From the NCBI RefSeq assembly GCF_013186535.1, contig NZ_JABMCZ010000004.1:124001-188000 (forward strand): DNA of 64,000 bases, read 5' to 3'. This document shows positions 8,300 through 17,193 of the stretch, one piece after another. The notes under the pieces are model-generated. The model was not told the origin of the DNA. It saw only the letters and a program-made list of their open reading frames with translations, and did not search any database. Each line of letters opens with the position of its first letter. The stretch's first letter is position 1. Position numbers and translations under genes: made by a program. The DNA is from Nocardia terpenica (GTDB taxonomy: Bacteria; Actinomycetota; Actinomycetes; Mycobacteriales; Mycobacteriaceae).

Positions 8300-9334
8300 A
8301 TGAGTGCGACGGGTGTGCCCTCGATGTCGGCGTGGACGGTGGCCCGACCAGGCCCGATCGACGGTGAGCCGATGGTCCGGGTGCATGTCCGTATTCCGGA
8401 ACCGGGCACGGGGGAACTGCTGGTGCGCGTGCTCGCCTGCGGCGTGTGCCGCACGGATCTGCATGTGGCGGAGGGAGATCTGCCGGTGCACCGCCCGGGC
8501 GTCGTCCCCGGGCACGAGGTGGTCGGGGAGGTGGTGGCGCTCGGCCCCGGCGCGGGCGCGGAGTTCTCGCCCGGCGATCGGGTCGGCATCGCCTGGCTGC
8601 GCTACACCTGCGGCCGGTGCCGGTACTGCCTGCGCGGCGCGGAGAACCTCTGCCCGAACTCCCGCTACACCGGCTGGGACGCCGACGGCGGTTATGCCGA
8701 ATTCGCCACCGTCCCGGCCGATTACGCCCATCCGGTGCCGGACGGCTACTCCGATGCCGAACTCGCGCCGCTGCTGTGCGCGGGCATCATCGGTTACCGC
8801 GCACTCGAGCGGGCGGCGCTGCCGAGGGGCGGGCGGCTGGGCATCTACGGTTTCGGCGGCAGCGCCCACCTGGCCGCCCAGGTGGCCCTCGCGCGCGGCG
8901 CGGAGGTGCACGTGATGACGCGCGATCCGCAGGCGCAGCGGCTGGCACTGGAACTCGGCGCGGCCTCGGCCCAGGGCGCGGCCGACCCACCGCCGGTCGA
9001 ACTGGACGCCGCCATCCTGTTCGCTCCCGTCGGTGACCTGGTGCTGCCCGCCTTGGCGGCGCTCGACCGCGGCGGCGTGCTGTCCATTGCGGGCATCCAC
9101 CTCAGCGATATCCCGGCCCTGAACTACCAGCGACATCTGTTCCAGGAGCGGGAGATTCGCTCGGTCACCGCCAATACCCGTGCCGATGCCCGCGAATTCC
9201 TGGCGTTCGCCGCCGAGCACCGGCTCGAGGTGACCGTGCACCCGTATCCGCTGCACGCCGCGGACCACGCGCTGTCGGATTTGGCACACGGAAAGTTTGC
9301 GGGTGCCGCCGTTCTGATCCCCAACGCTGCCTGA
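8300..9334 (+). CDS. adhA: Zinc-dependent alcohol dehydrogenase (AdhA-type)
   Basis: 344 residues, ATG preceded by GGGGAGG. Medium-chain dehydrogenase. Catalytic zinc ligands are in CGVCRTDLH (Cys) and PGHEVVG (His-Glu); the structural zinc cluster is CGRCRYCLRGAENLC with four cysteines; the Rossmann motif is GIYGFGGSAHLAAQ. The GFGGSAH variant and the N-terminal VARPGPIDGEP are like mycobacterial AdhA (Rv1862 type). It would oxidise primary alcohols or reduce aldehydes with NAD(P)(H). It is divergent from the nuclease gene and shares the 78-bp intergenic region containing the SOS-type box. Confidence 0.88.
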   Translation: MSATGVPSMSAWTVARPGPIDGEPMVRVHVRIPEPGTGELLVRVLACGVCRTDLHVAEGDLPVHRPGVVPGHEVVGEVVALGPGAGAEFSPGDRVGIAWLRYTCGRCRYCLRGAENLCPNSRYTGWDADGGYAEFATVPADYAHPVPDGYSDAELAPLLCAGIIGYRALERAALPRGGRLGIYGFGGSAHLAAQVALARGAEVHVMTRDPQAQRLALELGAASAQGAADPPPVELDAAILFAPVGDLVLPALAALDRGGVLSIAGIHLSDIPALNYQRHLFQEREIRSVTANTRADAREFLAFAAEHRLEVTVHPYPLHAADHALSDLAHGKFAGAAVLIPNAA

Positions 9335-9449
9335 CACGCCGTAGACACGCCGAGTTTCGCAGTATGAGTTCGCGATTCGAGGCCGGTCGGCCGGTTCCTG
9401 CTGCTTTGCTGTGAGGGCAATGGCATGAGGCGAACCGGAGGCGGAGCCG

Positions 9450-10364
9450 ATGCATCGAGTAACACAGCAGCAACACATCCGCGCCGCGCGCCCGTGGCTG
9501 GCGGCGGCGCTACTGGGCGCCGCCGTGGTGACCGCGGTGCTCTGGGCGATGCGCCCGCACGCCGCCGCGTGCCGGACCGCCTCGACCGCCGTGCGCTCGG
9601 CCCCCGCCTCGGCCCCGGCGCTCGCGAGCCCGACCACCGTCCCGAACCCGCTGGCGCCGAACCAGATTCCGGGCGGCGAACAGCGCGACGCCCCCGAGGC
9701 GGCGCAGGCCCGCTACTACGCCTTCGCCCCGACCGTGTCGTGCTCGTTCCCGAATCTGCCCCTGGACGGCTATTACGTCGGCGTGCCCACCGGTGAGTTC
9801 GCGGGCGGCGCCGAGTGCGGCAGTTTCGTGGATCTGGAGGGCCCGCTCGGCGCGGTGCGCGCCGAGATCGTCGACCGCTGCCCCGGCTGCGGCCCGCATC
9901 AGTACGACCTGAGCACCGCCGCCTACAACCGGATCGCCGACCCCCGTGCGGGCGTCGCCGAGATCCGGCTGATTCGCATCCACAATCCGGACCCCGCGCC
10001 GGAGCTGACCTTCCGCGTCCAGAACGGCTCCTCCGCGAGCTGGATCGGCCTGCTGTTCGCCGACACCGGAAACGCATTGAGCCGGGTGGAGATTCGCCCC
10101 GACAGCGGCGGCCCCGGCCACACCCTCTCCCGCGGCCCCGACAACTACTGGCGCATCTCCGGCGCGGGCCCCGGCCCCTTCACCGCCCTGCTCACCGACA
10201 CCGACGGCCACCAGGCGGAGGTCCCCGGCATCACCGTCACCCCGGGACAGATACAGCACACCGACATCCAGCTGTACCGCCCACCACCACCGATCCAGCC
10301 CACCACCGCCCCACCCCCGGTCACCACTGTCCCGCCCGCAGTGTCGACCGCCCCCTGCGCCTGA
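9450..10364 (+). CDS. Membrane-anchored expansin-like protein (double-psi beta-barrel)
   Basis: 304 residues with GGAGGCGGAGCC before the ATG. One N-terminal membrane anchor or uncleaved signal (about 17-36), then a Pro/Ala/Ser linker. The expansin D1-like region is RYYAFAPTVSCSFPNLPLDG, GAECGSFVDLEGP, IVDRCPGCGPHQYDLS and YNRIADPRAGV, with the conserved Asp in VDRCPGC. It is followed by an expansin C-terminal (CBM63-like) beta domain ending about residue 272, and a Pro-rich tail. Expansins loosen polysaccharide networks without hydrolysis and bind cellulose. The domain pair is recognisable by motif; the substrate is unknown. Confidence 0.75.
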   Translation: MHRVTQQQHIRAARPWLAAALLGAAVVTAVLWAMRPHAAACRTASTAVRSAPASAPALASPTTVPNPLAPNQIPGGEQRDAPEAAQARYYAFAPTVSCSFPNLPLDGYYVGVPTGEFAGGAECGSFVDLEGPLGAVRAEIVDRCPGCGPHQYDLSTAAYNRIADPRAGVAEIRLIRIHNPDPAPELTFRVQNGSSASWIGLLFADTGNALSRVEIRPDSGGPGHTLSRGPDNYWRISGAGPGPFTALLTDTDGHQAEVPGITVTPGQIQHTDIQLYRPPPPIQPTTAPPPVTTVPPAVSTAPCA

Positions 10365-10396
10365 TCCTTCCCGCCTGCCGCTGTGGCATCATTTGG

Positions 10397-10410
10397 TGAA
10401 ACGCGTTCCA
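10397..10410. promoter_or_regulatory. KstR-like palindrome upstream of the alpha/beta hydrolase
   Basis: TGAAACGCGTTCCA fits the published KstR motif TnnAACnnGTTnnA at every defined position. It lies 27 bp upstream of the hydrolase ATG. A short motif like this can arise by chance, so it is supported mainly by its position and by related boxes at 12963 and 55869. Confidence 0.45.
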
Positions 10411-10437
10411 ATTTCGTGATGCGGCGAGAGGTAGGCG

Positions 10438-11550
10438 ATGGCGACACCGGACCCGATCCCGGCCAAAAGCACGCCGGGAACAGAGAGTACGACGCGTGAC
10501 TCTATGCCGGGAACAGGGAGTACGACGCGTGACTCTATGCCGGGGTCAGGGAATACGACGCGTGACTCTATGCCGGGGTCGGAGAGTGCGACGCGTGACT
10601 TCACGCCGAGACCGCTGGATGCGGTTCGTGGCTTCGTGCGGGGGCCGTGGGGTGGGGACGGCGGCGCGAGTCGGCGGATGGATCGTCGTCTGGGTGAACG
10701 TATTTCGCGGCTGACCGCGGTGCCTGCGGGGCGGATGGTCGAGTTGGTGGGGCGGGGGAGTACGTATCTGGTGGAGTTGACGGGGCCGGTCGGTGCGCCG
10801 ACGGTGATCCTGTTGCACGGGGTGGCGACTACCGCCATGTTGAATTGGTTTCCCGCGCTGGCCGAATTGGCGCTGCGGTATCGGGTGGTGCTCTACGACC
10901 AGCGGTGGCACGGGCATGGGATTCGTTCTCCCCGTTTCGATCTCGACGAGCTCGCCGATGATGTGGTCGCGGTCGCCGATGCGGTCGGAGTCGAGAAGCC
11001 GCTGCTGGCCGGGTATTCCATGGGCGGTATCGTCGCTCAGCTTGTCGCGCGGCGGCATCCGGAGCGGGTCGGTGGGCTCGTGCTGTGCGCCACCACCTAC
11101 CGATTCCAGGACAAGTGGCGGGAACGCGCCTTCCACCGCGTCGCGGGCGCGCTGGGTACCGCACTGGCGCAACCGATGTCGCGCCGCGTCGCGCGGGCGA
11201 GCCGTCGCCTTCCGGCGCTGCCGCGGACCTCGTGGGAGAGCGGGCGCATGGATCGGTGGGCGCTGGGTGAGCTGCGGGCCACCAGTGGCTGGGCCATCGC
11301 GCAGGCCGTGGCCGAGCTCGGCCGCTTCGATTCGTCGCCGTGGCTGCCGACGCTGCGGGCGCCGACGGCCGTGGTGATCACCACCCGGGACCGGGCGCTG
11401 CCGGTCTATCGGCAACTGGAACTGGCGCAGCTGATTCCGGGCGCGGAGATCTTCCCCGCCCGGGCCGGGCACGCCGCGTGCGTCCTGGAGGCCGACGTGT
11501 TCGTCCCGGCGCTCCTGGACGCCTGCGCGGCGGTCGCCGACCGGCGGTGA
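10438..11550 (+). CDS. Alpha/beta hydrolase with repeat-encoded N-terminal extension
   Basis: 370 residues. The catalytic domain begins near residue 80: oxyanion region VILLHGVATTAM, nucleophile GYSMGG (Ser), acid probably in TTRDRALPV, histidine in AGHAACVLE. Substrate unknown; sequence style is that of soluble esterase or C-C hydrolases. The ATG at 10438 has GAGAGG 6 nt upstream, so translation would run through a half-element and four 33-bp repeats, giving 11-residue units such as TTRDSMPGTGS. An ATG at 10678 (MDRRLGERISRL) would give a normal-length enzyme without the extension. A KstR-like box precedes the gene. Confidence 0.85.
   Translation: MATPDPIPAKSTPGTESTTRDSMPGTGSTTRDSMPGSGNTTRDSMPGSESATRDFTPRPLDAVRGFVRGPWGGDGGASRRMDRRLGERISRLTAVPAGRMVELVGRGSTYLVELTGPVGAPTVILLHGVATTAMLNWFPALAELALRYRVVLYDQRWHGHGIRSPRFDLDELADDVVAVADAVGVEKPLLAGYSMGGIVAQLVARRHPERVGGLVLCATTYRFQDKWRERAFHRVAGALGTALAQPMSRRVARASRRLPALPRTSWESGRMDRWALGELRATSGWAIAQAVAELGRFDSSPWLPTLRAPTAVVITTRDRALPVYRQLELAQLIPGAEIFPARAGHAACVLEADVFVPALLDACAAVADRR
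10455..10610. repeat. Single half-element E with 33-bp tandem array inside the hydrolase 5' end
   Basis: Half-element 10455-10481 (GATCCCGG and CCGGGAAC, one mismatch) is followed by four units of 33 bp starting at 10474, each opening with CCGGGAACAG or CCGGGGTC and ending CGTGACTCTATG. Thirty-three is a multiple of three, so the array stays in frame with the hydrolase. Confidence 0.88.
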
Positions 11551-11554
11551 TCGA

Positions 11555-12952
11555 TCAGCGTCGCGCGGCCTTGCGCAGGTCGGCAATGGCGTCGTGCACC
11601 GCGTGGGCCAGCTTCTCGATATCGGGCACCAGCTCGCGGCAGCCGATGAATCCCACATCCAGGTGCCCGCCCGAGGACAGCACCGTCGCATTCAGCCCCG
11701 CGCCGTGGAACACCGGCCCGAACGGATACATCGAATCCACCCGGTAGCCCAGGAAATACAGCGGCGCCTGCGGCCCGGGCACATTCGAGATCACCAGGTT
11801 GTGCACCACCGGATGCCGCTCGGCCAACTTGAACGAAGAATACACCCGCGCCGCCACCTGGAAGGTGTTCGGCGGCGCGTAATGCGCCCAGTCCTGAAGG
11901 AAATCCGCGCCGAGCAGATCGTGCTCCTCCTTCGCGCCGCGATTGGCCTCCGCGATCAACCGCACCCGCCGCACCGGATCGGCCACCTCGGTGTACAGGC
12001 GGCAGAACAGCGTCGACACCTTGTTGACACCTCGCTCGTGCCGACTCGTCGCGTGCACCGACACCGGCACCGAGGCGATGAGCGAATCGTCGGGCAGTTC
12101 GTCGCGATCGGCCAGATACTCCCGCAGCGCGCCCGCGACCACGGCCAGCACCACATCGTTGACCTTCACCCCGAACGCCGCCCGAATCTCCTTGATATCG
12201 GCCAGCTCCGCCTGGGTGAACGCGATCGCCCGGTGCCCGGTGATGGTGCGATTGAACGGGGTGCGCGGCGCGGTGAACGGAATCGCCATGCCCTTCTCGT
12301 CGTTTCGCCGCCGCCGCACGAGACCGCCGACCGTGGCGAGGGTCTTGGGCAGCATTCCGACGACGCCGAACTTGGCGGGAAACCGCGCCAGCCCCTCGGC
12401 GGTCAGCAGGAGATCGTTCGGCGCGGCCACCGGGTGCGGCTGCGAATCCTCCGGCTCCGGATAGCGCACGCCCGGCTGCAGATCGCACAGGTGCGCCATC
12501 ACATTGGTGCCGGTGACGCCGTCCATCGCGGCGTGGTGATATTTCGCGATGACCGCGATCCGTCCGTCCGTCAGCCCCTCGGCCACCCACATCTCCCACA
12601 GCGGCCGCCCCCGATCCATCTGCTGCGCAGCGATATCCGCGACCAACTCGGCCAGCTCGCGTTCACCGCCCGGAGACGGGATGCCGACCCGATGCACGTG
12701 ATAGTCCAGATCGAAGCTCGGATCCTCGACCCACACCGGATGATCGAGATCGAACGGCACCCGGTGGATGCGGCGGCGCATGGTCGGCACCAGGTGCAGC
12801 CGCCGCCCGAGTTCCTGTTTCAGCGCGGCGAATTCGTACGGCTCGCCGCCGGTCGCGGGGTCCAGCAGCACCAGCGCGCACACGTGTAGCAGCTGGGTCT
12901 CGGTCTCCAGGTAGAGAAAGCTCGCATCGAGTCCGGTCATGCGCTCCATCAC
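11555..12952 (-). CDS. Wax ester synthase/diacylglycerol acyltransferase (WS/DGAT)
   Basis: 465 residues, the usual length. Begins MTGLDASFLYLET, typical of the family, and carries the catalytic HHxxxDG as HHAAMDGVTG (His139-His140, Asp144). A later NVPGP motif (VISNVPGPQAPLYF) and the ND motif region (GVKVNDVVLAVVAG) are also present. The enzyme transfers acyl-CoA to diacylglycerol or fatty alcohol to make storage lipid. It faces the alpha/beta hydrolase tail to tail (5 bp apart). A KstR-like palindrome lies 10 bp upstream. The fatty-acyl reductase at 17737-19773 could supply alcohol substrate for wax esters, but they are not one operon. Confidence 0.93.
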   Translation of the reverse strand: MMERMTGLDASFLYLETETQLLHVCALVLLDPATGGEPYEFAALKQELGRRLHLVPTMRRRIHRVPFDLDHPVWVEDPSFDLDYHVHRVGIPSPGGERELAELVADIAAQQMDRGRPLWEMWVAEGLTDGRIAVIAKYHHAAMDGVTGTNVMAHLCDLQPGVRYPEPEDSQPHPVAAPNDLLLTAEGLARFPAKFGVVGMLPKTLATVGGLVRRRRNDEKGMAIPFTAPRTPFNRTITGHRAIAFTQAELADIKEIRAAFGVKVNDVVLAVVAGALREYLADRDELPDDSLIASVPVSVHATSRHERGVNKVSTLFCRLYTEVADPVRRVRLIAEANRGAKEEHDLLGADFLQDWAHYAPPNTFQVAARVYSSFKLAERHPVVHNLVISNVPGPQAPLYFLGYRVDSMYPFGPVFHGAGLNATVLSSGGHLDVGFIGCRELVPDIEKLAHAVHDAIADLRKAARR

Positions 12953-12962
12953 GCCAGCCTAT

Positions 12963-12976
12963 GAGAACGCGTTCTA
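12963..12976. promoter_or_regulatory. KstR-like palindrome upstream of WS/DGAT
   Basis: GAGAACGCGTTCTA, with a perfect 12-bp core AGAACGCGTTCT, differs from TnnAACnnGTTnnA at one position (first base G). It lies 10 bp upstream of the WS/DGAT start. Confidence 0.45.
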
Positions 12977-13149
12977 GAAAGTGGGCCGATTCGAGGGGTG
13001 ATACAAATACGCCGCAATTGGGTATCTCTCCAGCAGAGTTCGTTGCCGTCCCCCTCGATCGCCTCTTACCTTGGGCCATATAGCGGCCGGGACAATAGTC
13101 TCTGACAAGAGTCACTCGGCCCCTCACAACGGCGTGAGAGGTGAGAATC

Positions 13150-13800
13150 ATGGGCGACCGAAAGGTGTTGCCGTTCAGGATATGTCGTATCGCCGGGGTA
13201 TTCGCCGCCGCACTCGTGGCGGGCATGCTGTCTCCGGCGCCGCAGGCCGCCGCACAGGGGTGTGCGGTCGTGGATGTGGTGGTGGCCAGGGGAACTCAGG
13301 AACCCGGGTACCTCGGCAGCGAGGTCGGTGATCCGTTGCTCGCGGCGCTGCGGGCGGTGCTGCCGACCAGCGTGAGCGCCTACCGCGTCGACTATCCGGC
13401 CGATCTGAGCAACCCGGGCTCGGTGGGCGAGGGTAGCGCGGATCTCGTTGCGCACGTGGCGGATCGGGCCGCGGCCTGTCCGGGGCAGCGGTTCGTGCTG
13501 GTCGGCTACTCGCAGGGCGCGGTGGTGGTGCACACGGCGCTGGGCACCGGGGTCACCGACGCCATCCCCGGCGCGGTCCGGATGGACGGCGACCTGGGTT
13601 CGCGGGTGGCGGCGGTGCTGCTGTTCGGCGATCCGCTGCGGCTGATCGGCCAGACCGTGCCCGGCGAATTTCTCGGCGAGACCGGAAACTACTGTGCGCC
13701 GGGCGATCCGGTGTGCGCCGGGGGCGGCAACCCTGCGGCGCACCTCGCCTATGCCGGAAGCATCGGGGCCGCAGCGAATTTCGTGGCGTCGCGGTTGTAA
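13150..13800 (+). CDS. Secreted cutinase-family serine esterase
   Basis: 216 residues from ATG 13150, with GAGAGG 8 nt upstream; a GTG 9 nt earlier is less well placed. Signal peptide MGDRKVLPFRICRIAGVFAA... ends near AAAQG. The cutinase triad is visible: Ser in GYSQGAVVVH, Asp in CAPGDPVCAGGG, His in AAHLAYA; paired cysteines flank it (CAVVDVVVARGTQEPG at the N-terminus). Cutinase-like proteins of mycobacteria are lipases/esterases acting on lipids outside the cell. It is tail to tail with the 5'-nucleotidase (6 bp apart). Confidence 0.92.
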   Translation: MGDRKVLPFRICRIAGVFAAALVAGMLSPAPQAAAQGCAVVDVVVARGTQEPGYLGSEVGDPLLAALRAVLPTSVSAYRVDYPADLSNPGSVGEGSADLVAHVADRAAACPGQRFVLVGYSQGAVVVHTALGTGVTDAIPGAVRMDGDLGSRVAAVLLFGDPLRLIGQTVPGEFLGETGNYCAPGDPVCAGGGNPAAHLAYAGSIGAAANFVASRL

Positions 13801-13806
13801 TCGGGG

Positions 13807-15501
13807 TCAGCGCCGCTGAATTCGGCTCGCCGGGGGCTGAACCGGGCCGTGCGATGCCAGATACGATGCGAGCGCGTCGAGATCGGTCGGGCCGGTGGCG
13901 GTCTGCCGCCCCTGGGTGAAGGCGGTGAACCCGTCCCCGCCCGAGGCGAGGAAGTTGTTGGTCGACACCAGGTACACCGCAACGGGATTCAGCGGCTGCC
14001 CGCCGATGCGCACGCTGTCGGCGATCACCTTGTGCCCCTTCGGCGCGGCGTCGTCGTAGGCGTACTCGATGCCCGCCACCGACAGCACCGACGGCCGGGT
14101 CGGGTTGTCCCACTGCTGTTCCAGCACGGCCAGCAGCTGCCGACCGGTGAGGCTGACGCCGACCACCTGATTGCCGAACGGCTGCACGGTGTAGGCCTGC
14201 TCGTAGGTGATGTTGCCGCCGCTCAGATCCGCCCGCACGCCACCGGGATTCATGAGCGCCGCCACCGCCTGCTGCGGGGCCAGCGCGGCCAGCATCGAAT
14301 CGGCGATCACGTCCCCGAGCGGCGAATCACCCGCCGGGGACCCCTCGTTGGGCAGCGGCCCGGTCGAGCTGCCGATCACCCGCTTGCCGCGCGGCTCGGC
14401 CTGGGCGGTGAAGAAGTCGACCAGCTTCGCCGCACCCGGATCGGGCGTGATGTCATGGGTGACAACGCGATTCACGGCCTTCGCATCGACCTTGCCGTCG
14501 TGGAAGCGCAGCGTGATATCGGTGATCAGGCGGCCGTAGGAGGCCGCCTGGGTGACCACCTTGCCGTCGATGGTGCAGTTGTACGCCTGATGGGTGTGGC
14601 CGGTGATCAGCACGCGCACCGCGGGATCGGTGCGCTTGGCCAGATCGTTCACCGCTGAGCCGACGTCGGTGCAGCCGTTGTAATCGACGGGGCCGCCGTG
14701 GGTCTGCTGCGCGCCGCCGTCGTGCAGCAGGGCGACAACGGTTTCCGCGCCCGCCGCCTCGATCTGCGGGACGTACTTGTTGATCGCGTCGACCTCGTCG
14801 CCGAAGGTGTAGCCCCGAATGCCCTCGGGCATAACGATATTCGCGGTGGTCGGGGTCACCACACCGACCACACCGATCTTGTGCCCGCCCACGTCGATCA
14901 TGGTCCACGGACGCATGGCGGGCGGCAGCTGGCCGTTGGCGTCGGTGACGTTCGCGGCCAGATACGAGAACTTGGCCCCGGTGAAGGGCTCGCCCGGCGA
15001 GCAGCCGTCCAGGGCGCACCCACCCTGCTGCAGCCGCGCCAATTCCCGAACGCCGTGGTCGAATTCGTGATTGCCGACCGAGGAGGCGGCCAGTCCCACC
15101 GAATTCAGGTACTCGATGGTCGGCTCGTCGTGGAACAGCGCCGACACCAGCGGGCTGGCACTCACATTGTCCCCGGCCGAAAGAATCGCACTCGCCGGAT
15201 ATTTCGCCTTCAACCGAGCCAGATGAGCACTGAGATAGGCGGCCCCGCCCGCCACATAACTACCGACATGACCGTTACTACCGGTCGGCGGCTGCAGATT
15301 CCCGTGCAGATCATTGATCCCGAACAGATGCACCTCACCCGGCCCCGCGGCAGGCAGATTGTCGGTGGACACCAGCGGCACCCCACCCGCCTTGGCCGTG
15401 GTCGTCGGCGCACCCCCGCTCCCTGCTCCGCCGCAGCCTGCCAGTAGGACCACACTCAGCAGCGCGGCACCGATCCCGAGAGCACGTGAACGAGCTTCCA
15501 T
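13807..15501 (-). CDS. 5'-nucleotidase/metallophosphatase lipoprotein (UshA type)
   Basis: 564 residues. Lipobox LLAGC with lipidated Cys23. The N-terminal calcineurin-like phosphatase domain has LFGINDLHGN, SAGDNVSASPL, VGNHEFDHG and ITGHTHQAY, supplying the dimetal ligands. The C-terminal 5'-nucleotidase domain (about residues 350-550) contains MNPGGVRADL and the substrate-stacking region LASGGDGFTAF. Such surface enzymes salvage nucleosides and phosphate from external nucleotides. No phosphate-regulation site was identified. Family call is secure. Confidence 0.93.
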   Translation of the reverse strand: MEARSRALGIGAALLSVVLLAGCGGAGSGGAPTTTAKAGGVPLVSTDNLPAAGPGEVHLFGINDLHGNLQPPTGSNGHVGSYVAGGAAYLSAHLARLKAKYPASAILSAGDNVSASPLVSALFHDEPTIEYLNSVGLAASSVGNHEFDHGVRELARLQQGGCALDGCSPGEPFTGAKFSYLAANVTDANGQLPPAMRPWTMIDVGGHKIGVVGVVTPTTANIVMPEGIRGYTFGDEVDAINKYVPQIEAAGAETVVALLHDGGAQQTHGGPVDYNGCTDVGSAVNDLAKRTDPAVRVLITGHTHQAYNCTIDGKVVTQAASYGRLITDITLRFHDGKVDAKAVNRVVTHDITPDPGAAKLVDFFTAQAEPRGKRVIGSSTGPLPNEGSPAGDSPLGDVIADSMLAALAPQQAVAALMNPGGVRADLSGGNITYEQAYTVQPFGNQVVGVSLTGRQLLAVLEQQWDNPTRPSVLSVAGIEYAYDDAAPKGHKVIADSVRIGGQPLNPVAVYLVSTNNFLASGGDGFTAFTQGRQTATGPTDLDALASYLASHGPVQPPASRIQRR

Positions 15502-15590
15502 GGGAAACGACTCTGACAGATCGGATTGGCGGGCGCACAGCGGGTAGGTGAATTCGGGGCATATCGGGCGTGCGCAAGCCTCGCTGGGGG

Positions 15591-16718
15591 CTAGATCTTG
15601 GCCGGTCCCTCGATCTCGGTCATCAGCATCCGCAACGTCAGTGAATGTTTTTCCGGCGGGAGCGCGTCGAGGGCCGCGCGTGCGGCGGTTACGCCTCGGG
15701 CTCTGTCTCCGGCGCGAACGAGCATCAGACCCTCGTGCATGTCCAAGTGGGTCCCGAACCGTGGCAGCTCGGCGGGCAGCTCGCGCCTCGCGTCGGTCTG
15801 CGCCCGGATCGCGAGCCGTTCATCGCCCAGCCGTGCCGCGAGGAGGGACAGAAACACATTGACTCGCCACCACGGGACCGCATAGTCGGATGTCTGTTCC
15901 TCCGAGTAGGACCGGTCGAACTCGCGGCGACCGGAGTCGATCAAGGTGCGCGCCGTCACGGTGTCGCCCTGCAAGGCGGCGGCATGCGCATTACCCCAGA
16001 GGGCATTCAACCGTCCGAGGCTGTGCCGGTCCGATACGGCCAGGGCTTGATCAGCGAACTCGCGGGCGACGGGCAGCGATGCACCCTCATACCCGAGCGC
16101 GATGGCGGCCCGGCCACGAACCCACACCCGGATATCGGTATCGTCGGAGCGGTCGGCAGCCTCGGCCGCCATGCGATACCACGAAATCGCCTTGTTCCCA
16201 TCGGAACCCGGATAGGTCTTGGCGAACAGCGTCATCAGCCGGGCCGCGACCGCCCACATGCGCGGCGAGTCGAGCTGCTGCTGCAACACCACGAGATCGG
16301 CAGCCAACCGGCGTTGGATATCGGCCGCCCCCTGGCTCATATAGTCAGTACCGTATTGCGCGAGCTTGCCTTCCCACCCCTCGACACTCGGTCGTGCCGA
16401 ATGCAGACGCGACGAAAACCCTTGCGACAGCAGGTCGGACGCCACCACAGGAGCAATCGAGGTAGCAGCGAGATGCGATAGAAACTCCCGACGGTTCACG
16501 TCCGCCTCCAAAACACTCCGCGGACAATCCAACACCGTCGCCAGGTGGCGCAGCCAGAACGGCGACGGCTCGGTCCTGCCCGACTCCCAATGCCGCGAGA
16601 TGTACTCACGGGTCATGTTGAAACCCGAGACCTTCGACAACTCGCTGGCGAGCTTGCCTTGGCTCCAACCCTTCGCAAGGCGAAGCTGTTTGATCAATGC
16701 CCCTACGGACGCCGACAT
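15591..16718 (-). CDS. XRE-family regulator with TPR-like C-terminal domain
   Basis: 375 residues from ATG 16718 (a longer frame to 16760 lacks a ribosome site). The N-terminal helix-turn-helix (about 1-65) is IKQLRLAKGWSQGKLASEL with NMTREYISRWE-like recognition (here YISRHWESGRTEPS). This is followed by a Tat-like RREFL segment of unclear meaning and then helical repeats resembling TPRs (about 110-370). The architecture matches the actinomycete XRE regulators found beside small conserved genes and in integrative elements. It is divergent from a three-gene set of tiny ORFs. Confidence 0.85.
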   Translation of the reverse strand: MSASVGALIKQLRLAKGWSQGKLASELSKVSGFNMTREYISRHWESGRTEPSPFWLRHLATVLDCPRSVLEADVNRREFLSHLAATSIAPVVASDLLSQGFSSRLHSARPSVEGWEGKLAQYGTDYMSQGAADIQRRLAADLVVLQQQLDSPRMWAVAARLMTLFAKTYPGSDGNKAISWYRMAAEAADRSDDTDIRVWVRGRAAIALGYEGASLPVAREFADQALAVSDRHSLGRLNALWGNAHAAALQGDTVTARTLIDSGRREFDRSYSEEQTSDYAVPWWRVNVFLSLLAARLGDERLAIRAQTDARRELPAELPRFGTHLDMHEGLMLVRAGDRARGVTAARAALDALPPEKHSLTLRMLMTEIEGPAKI

Positions 16719-16962
16719 ACCACCAAGCCTGCCATCTCTTCCACCGCTACGAGCTCCCACGCGCCAGATGCCACCCCCATGCCACTAGCGGCATCAGGAA
16801 CCGAATCGACGCCTGCACAGCAGTCCCGACATGCCACCCTCCTGCCACTCCTACCCAAGGCAGGGCAGGCGGGACGCTCGAAGTAGGCCCGACTCCGGGA
16901 CGATTTCACGCCGGCTCCCCCGACGTAGGGCCGTACCAATCCACGGACCAGGGGGTTACCGA

Positions 16963-17190
16963 ATGGGAACAGGAACGGTCGCCGAATCGGAAGTGCTGGG
17001 AGTGCTTGCGCCCGGCGGCATGCTGACCGCCGGGCAGATTGCGGCGCAGGCTCAGCTGACCAGTTGGGCAGCGCGGCGGGCAATAGGGCAGTTGGAATCT
17101 CGTGGATTGATAATGACGAACCCGTACCGGGCTCGCTGGTCGATCACACCGCGCGGCAGGAATCTGGCTGTTGCCACGAAGGGGCGATAG
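16963..17190 (+). CDS. Small winged-helix DNA-binding protein
   Basis: 75 residues from ATG 16963. The sequence VLGVLAPGGMLTAGQIAAQ and LTSWAARRAIGQLESRGLI reads as a MarR/PadR-like winged helix with a short wing (YRARWSITPRGRNLAV). It is the first of three overlapping or adjacent small genes reading away from the XRE regulator, which suggests joint control. No effector domain is present. Confidence 0.65.
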   Translation: MGTGTVAESEVLGVLAPGGMLTAGQIAAQAQLTSWAARRAIGQLESRGLIMTNPYRARWSITPRGRNLAVATKGR

Positions 17191-17193
17191 CCC

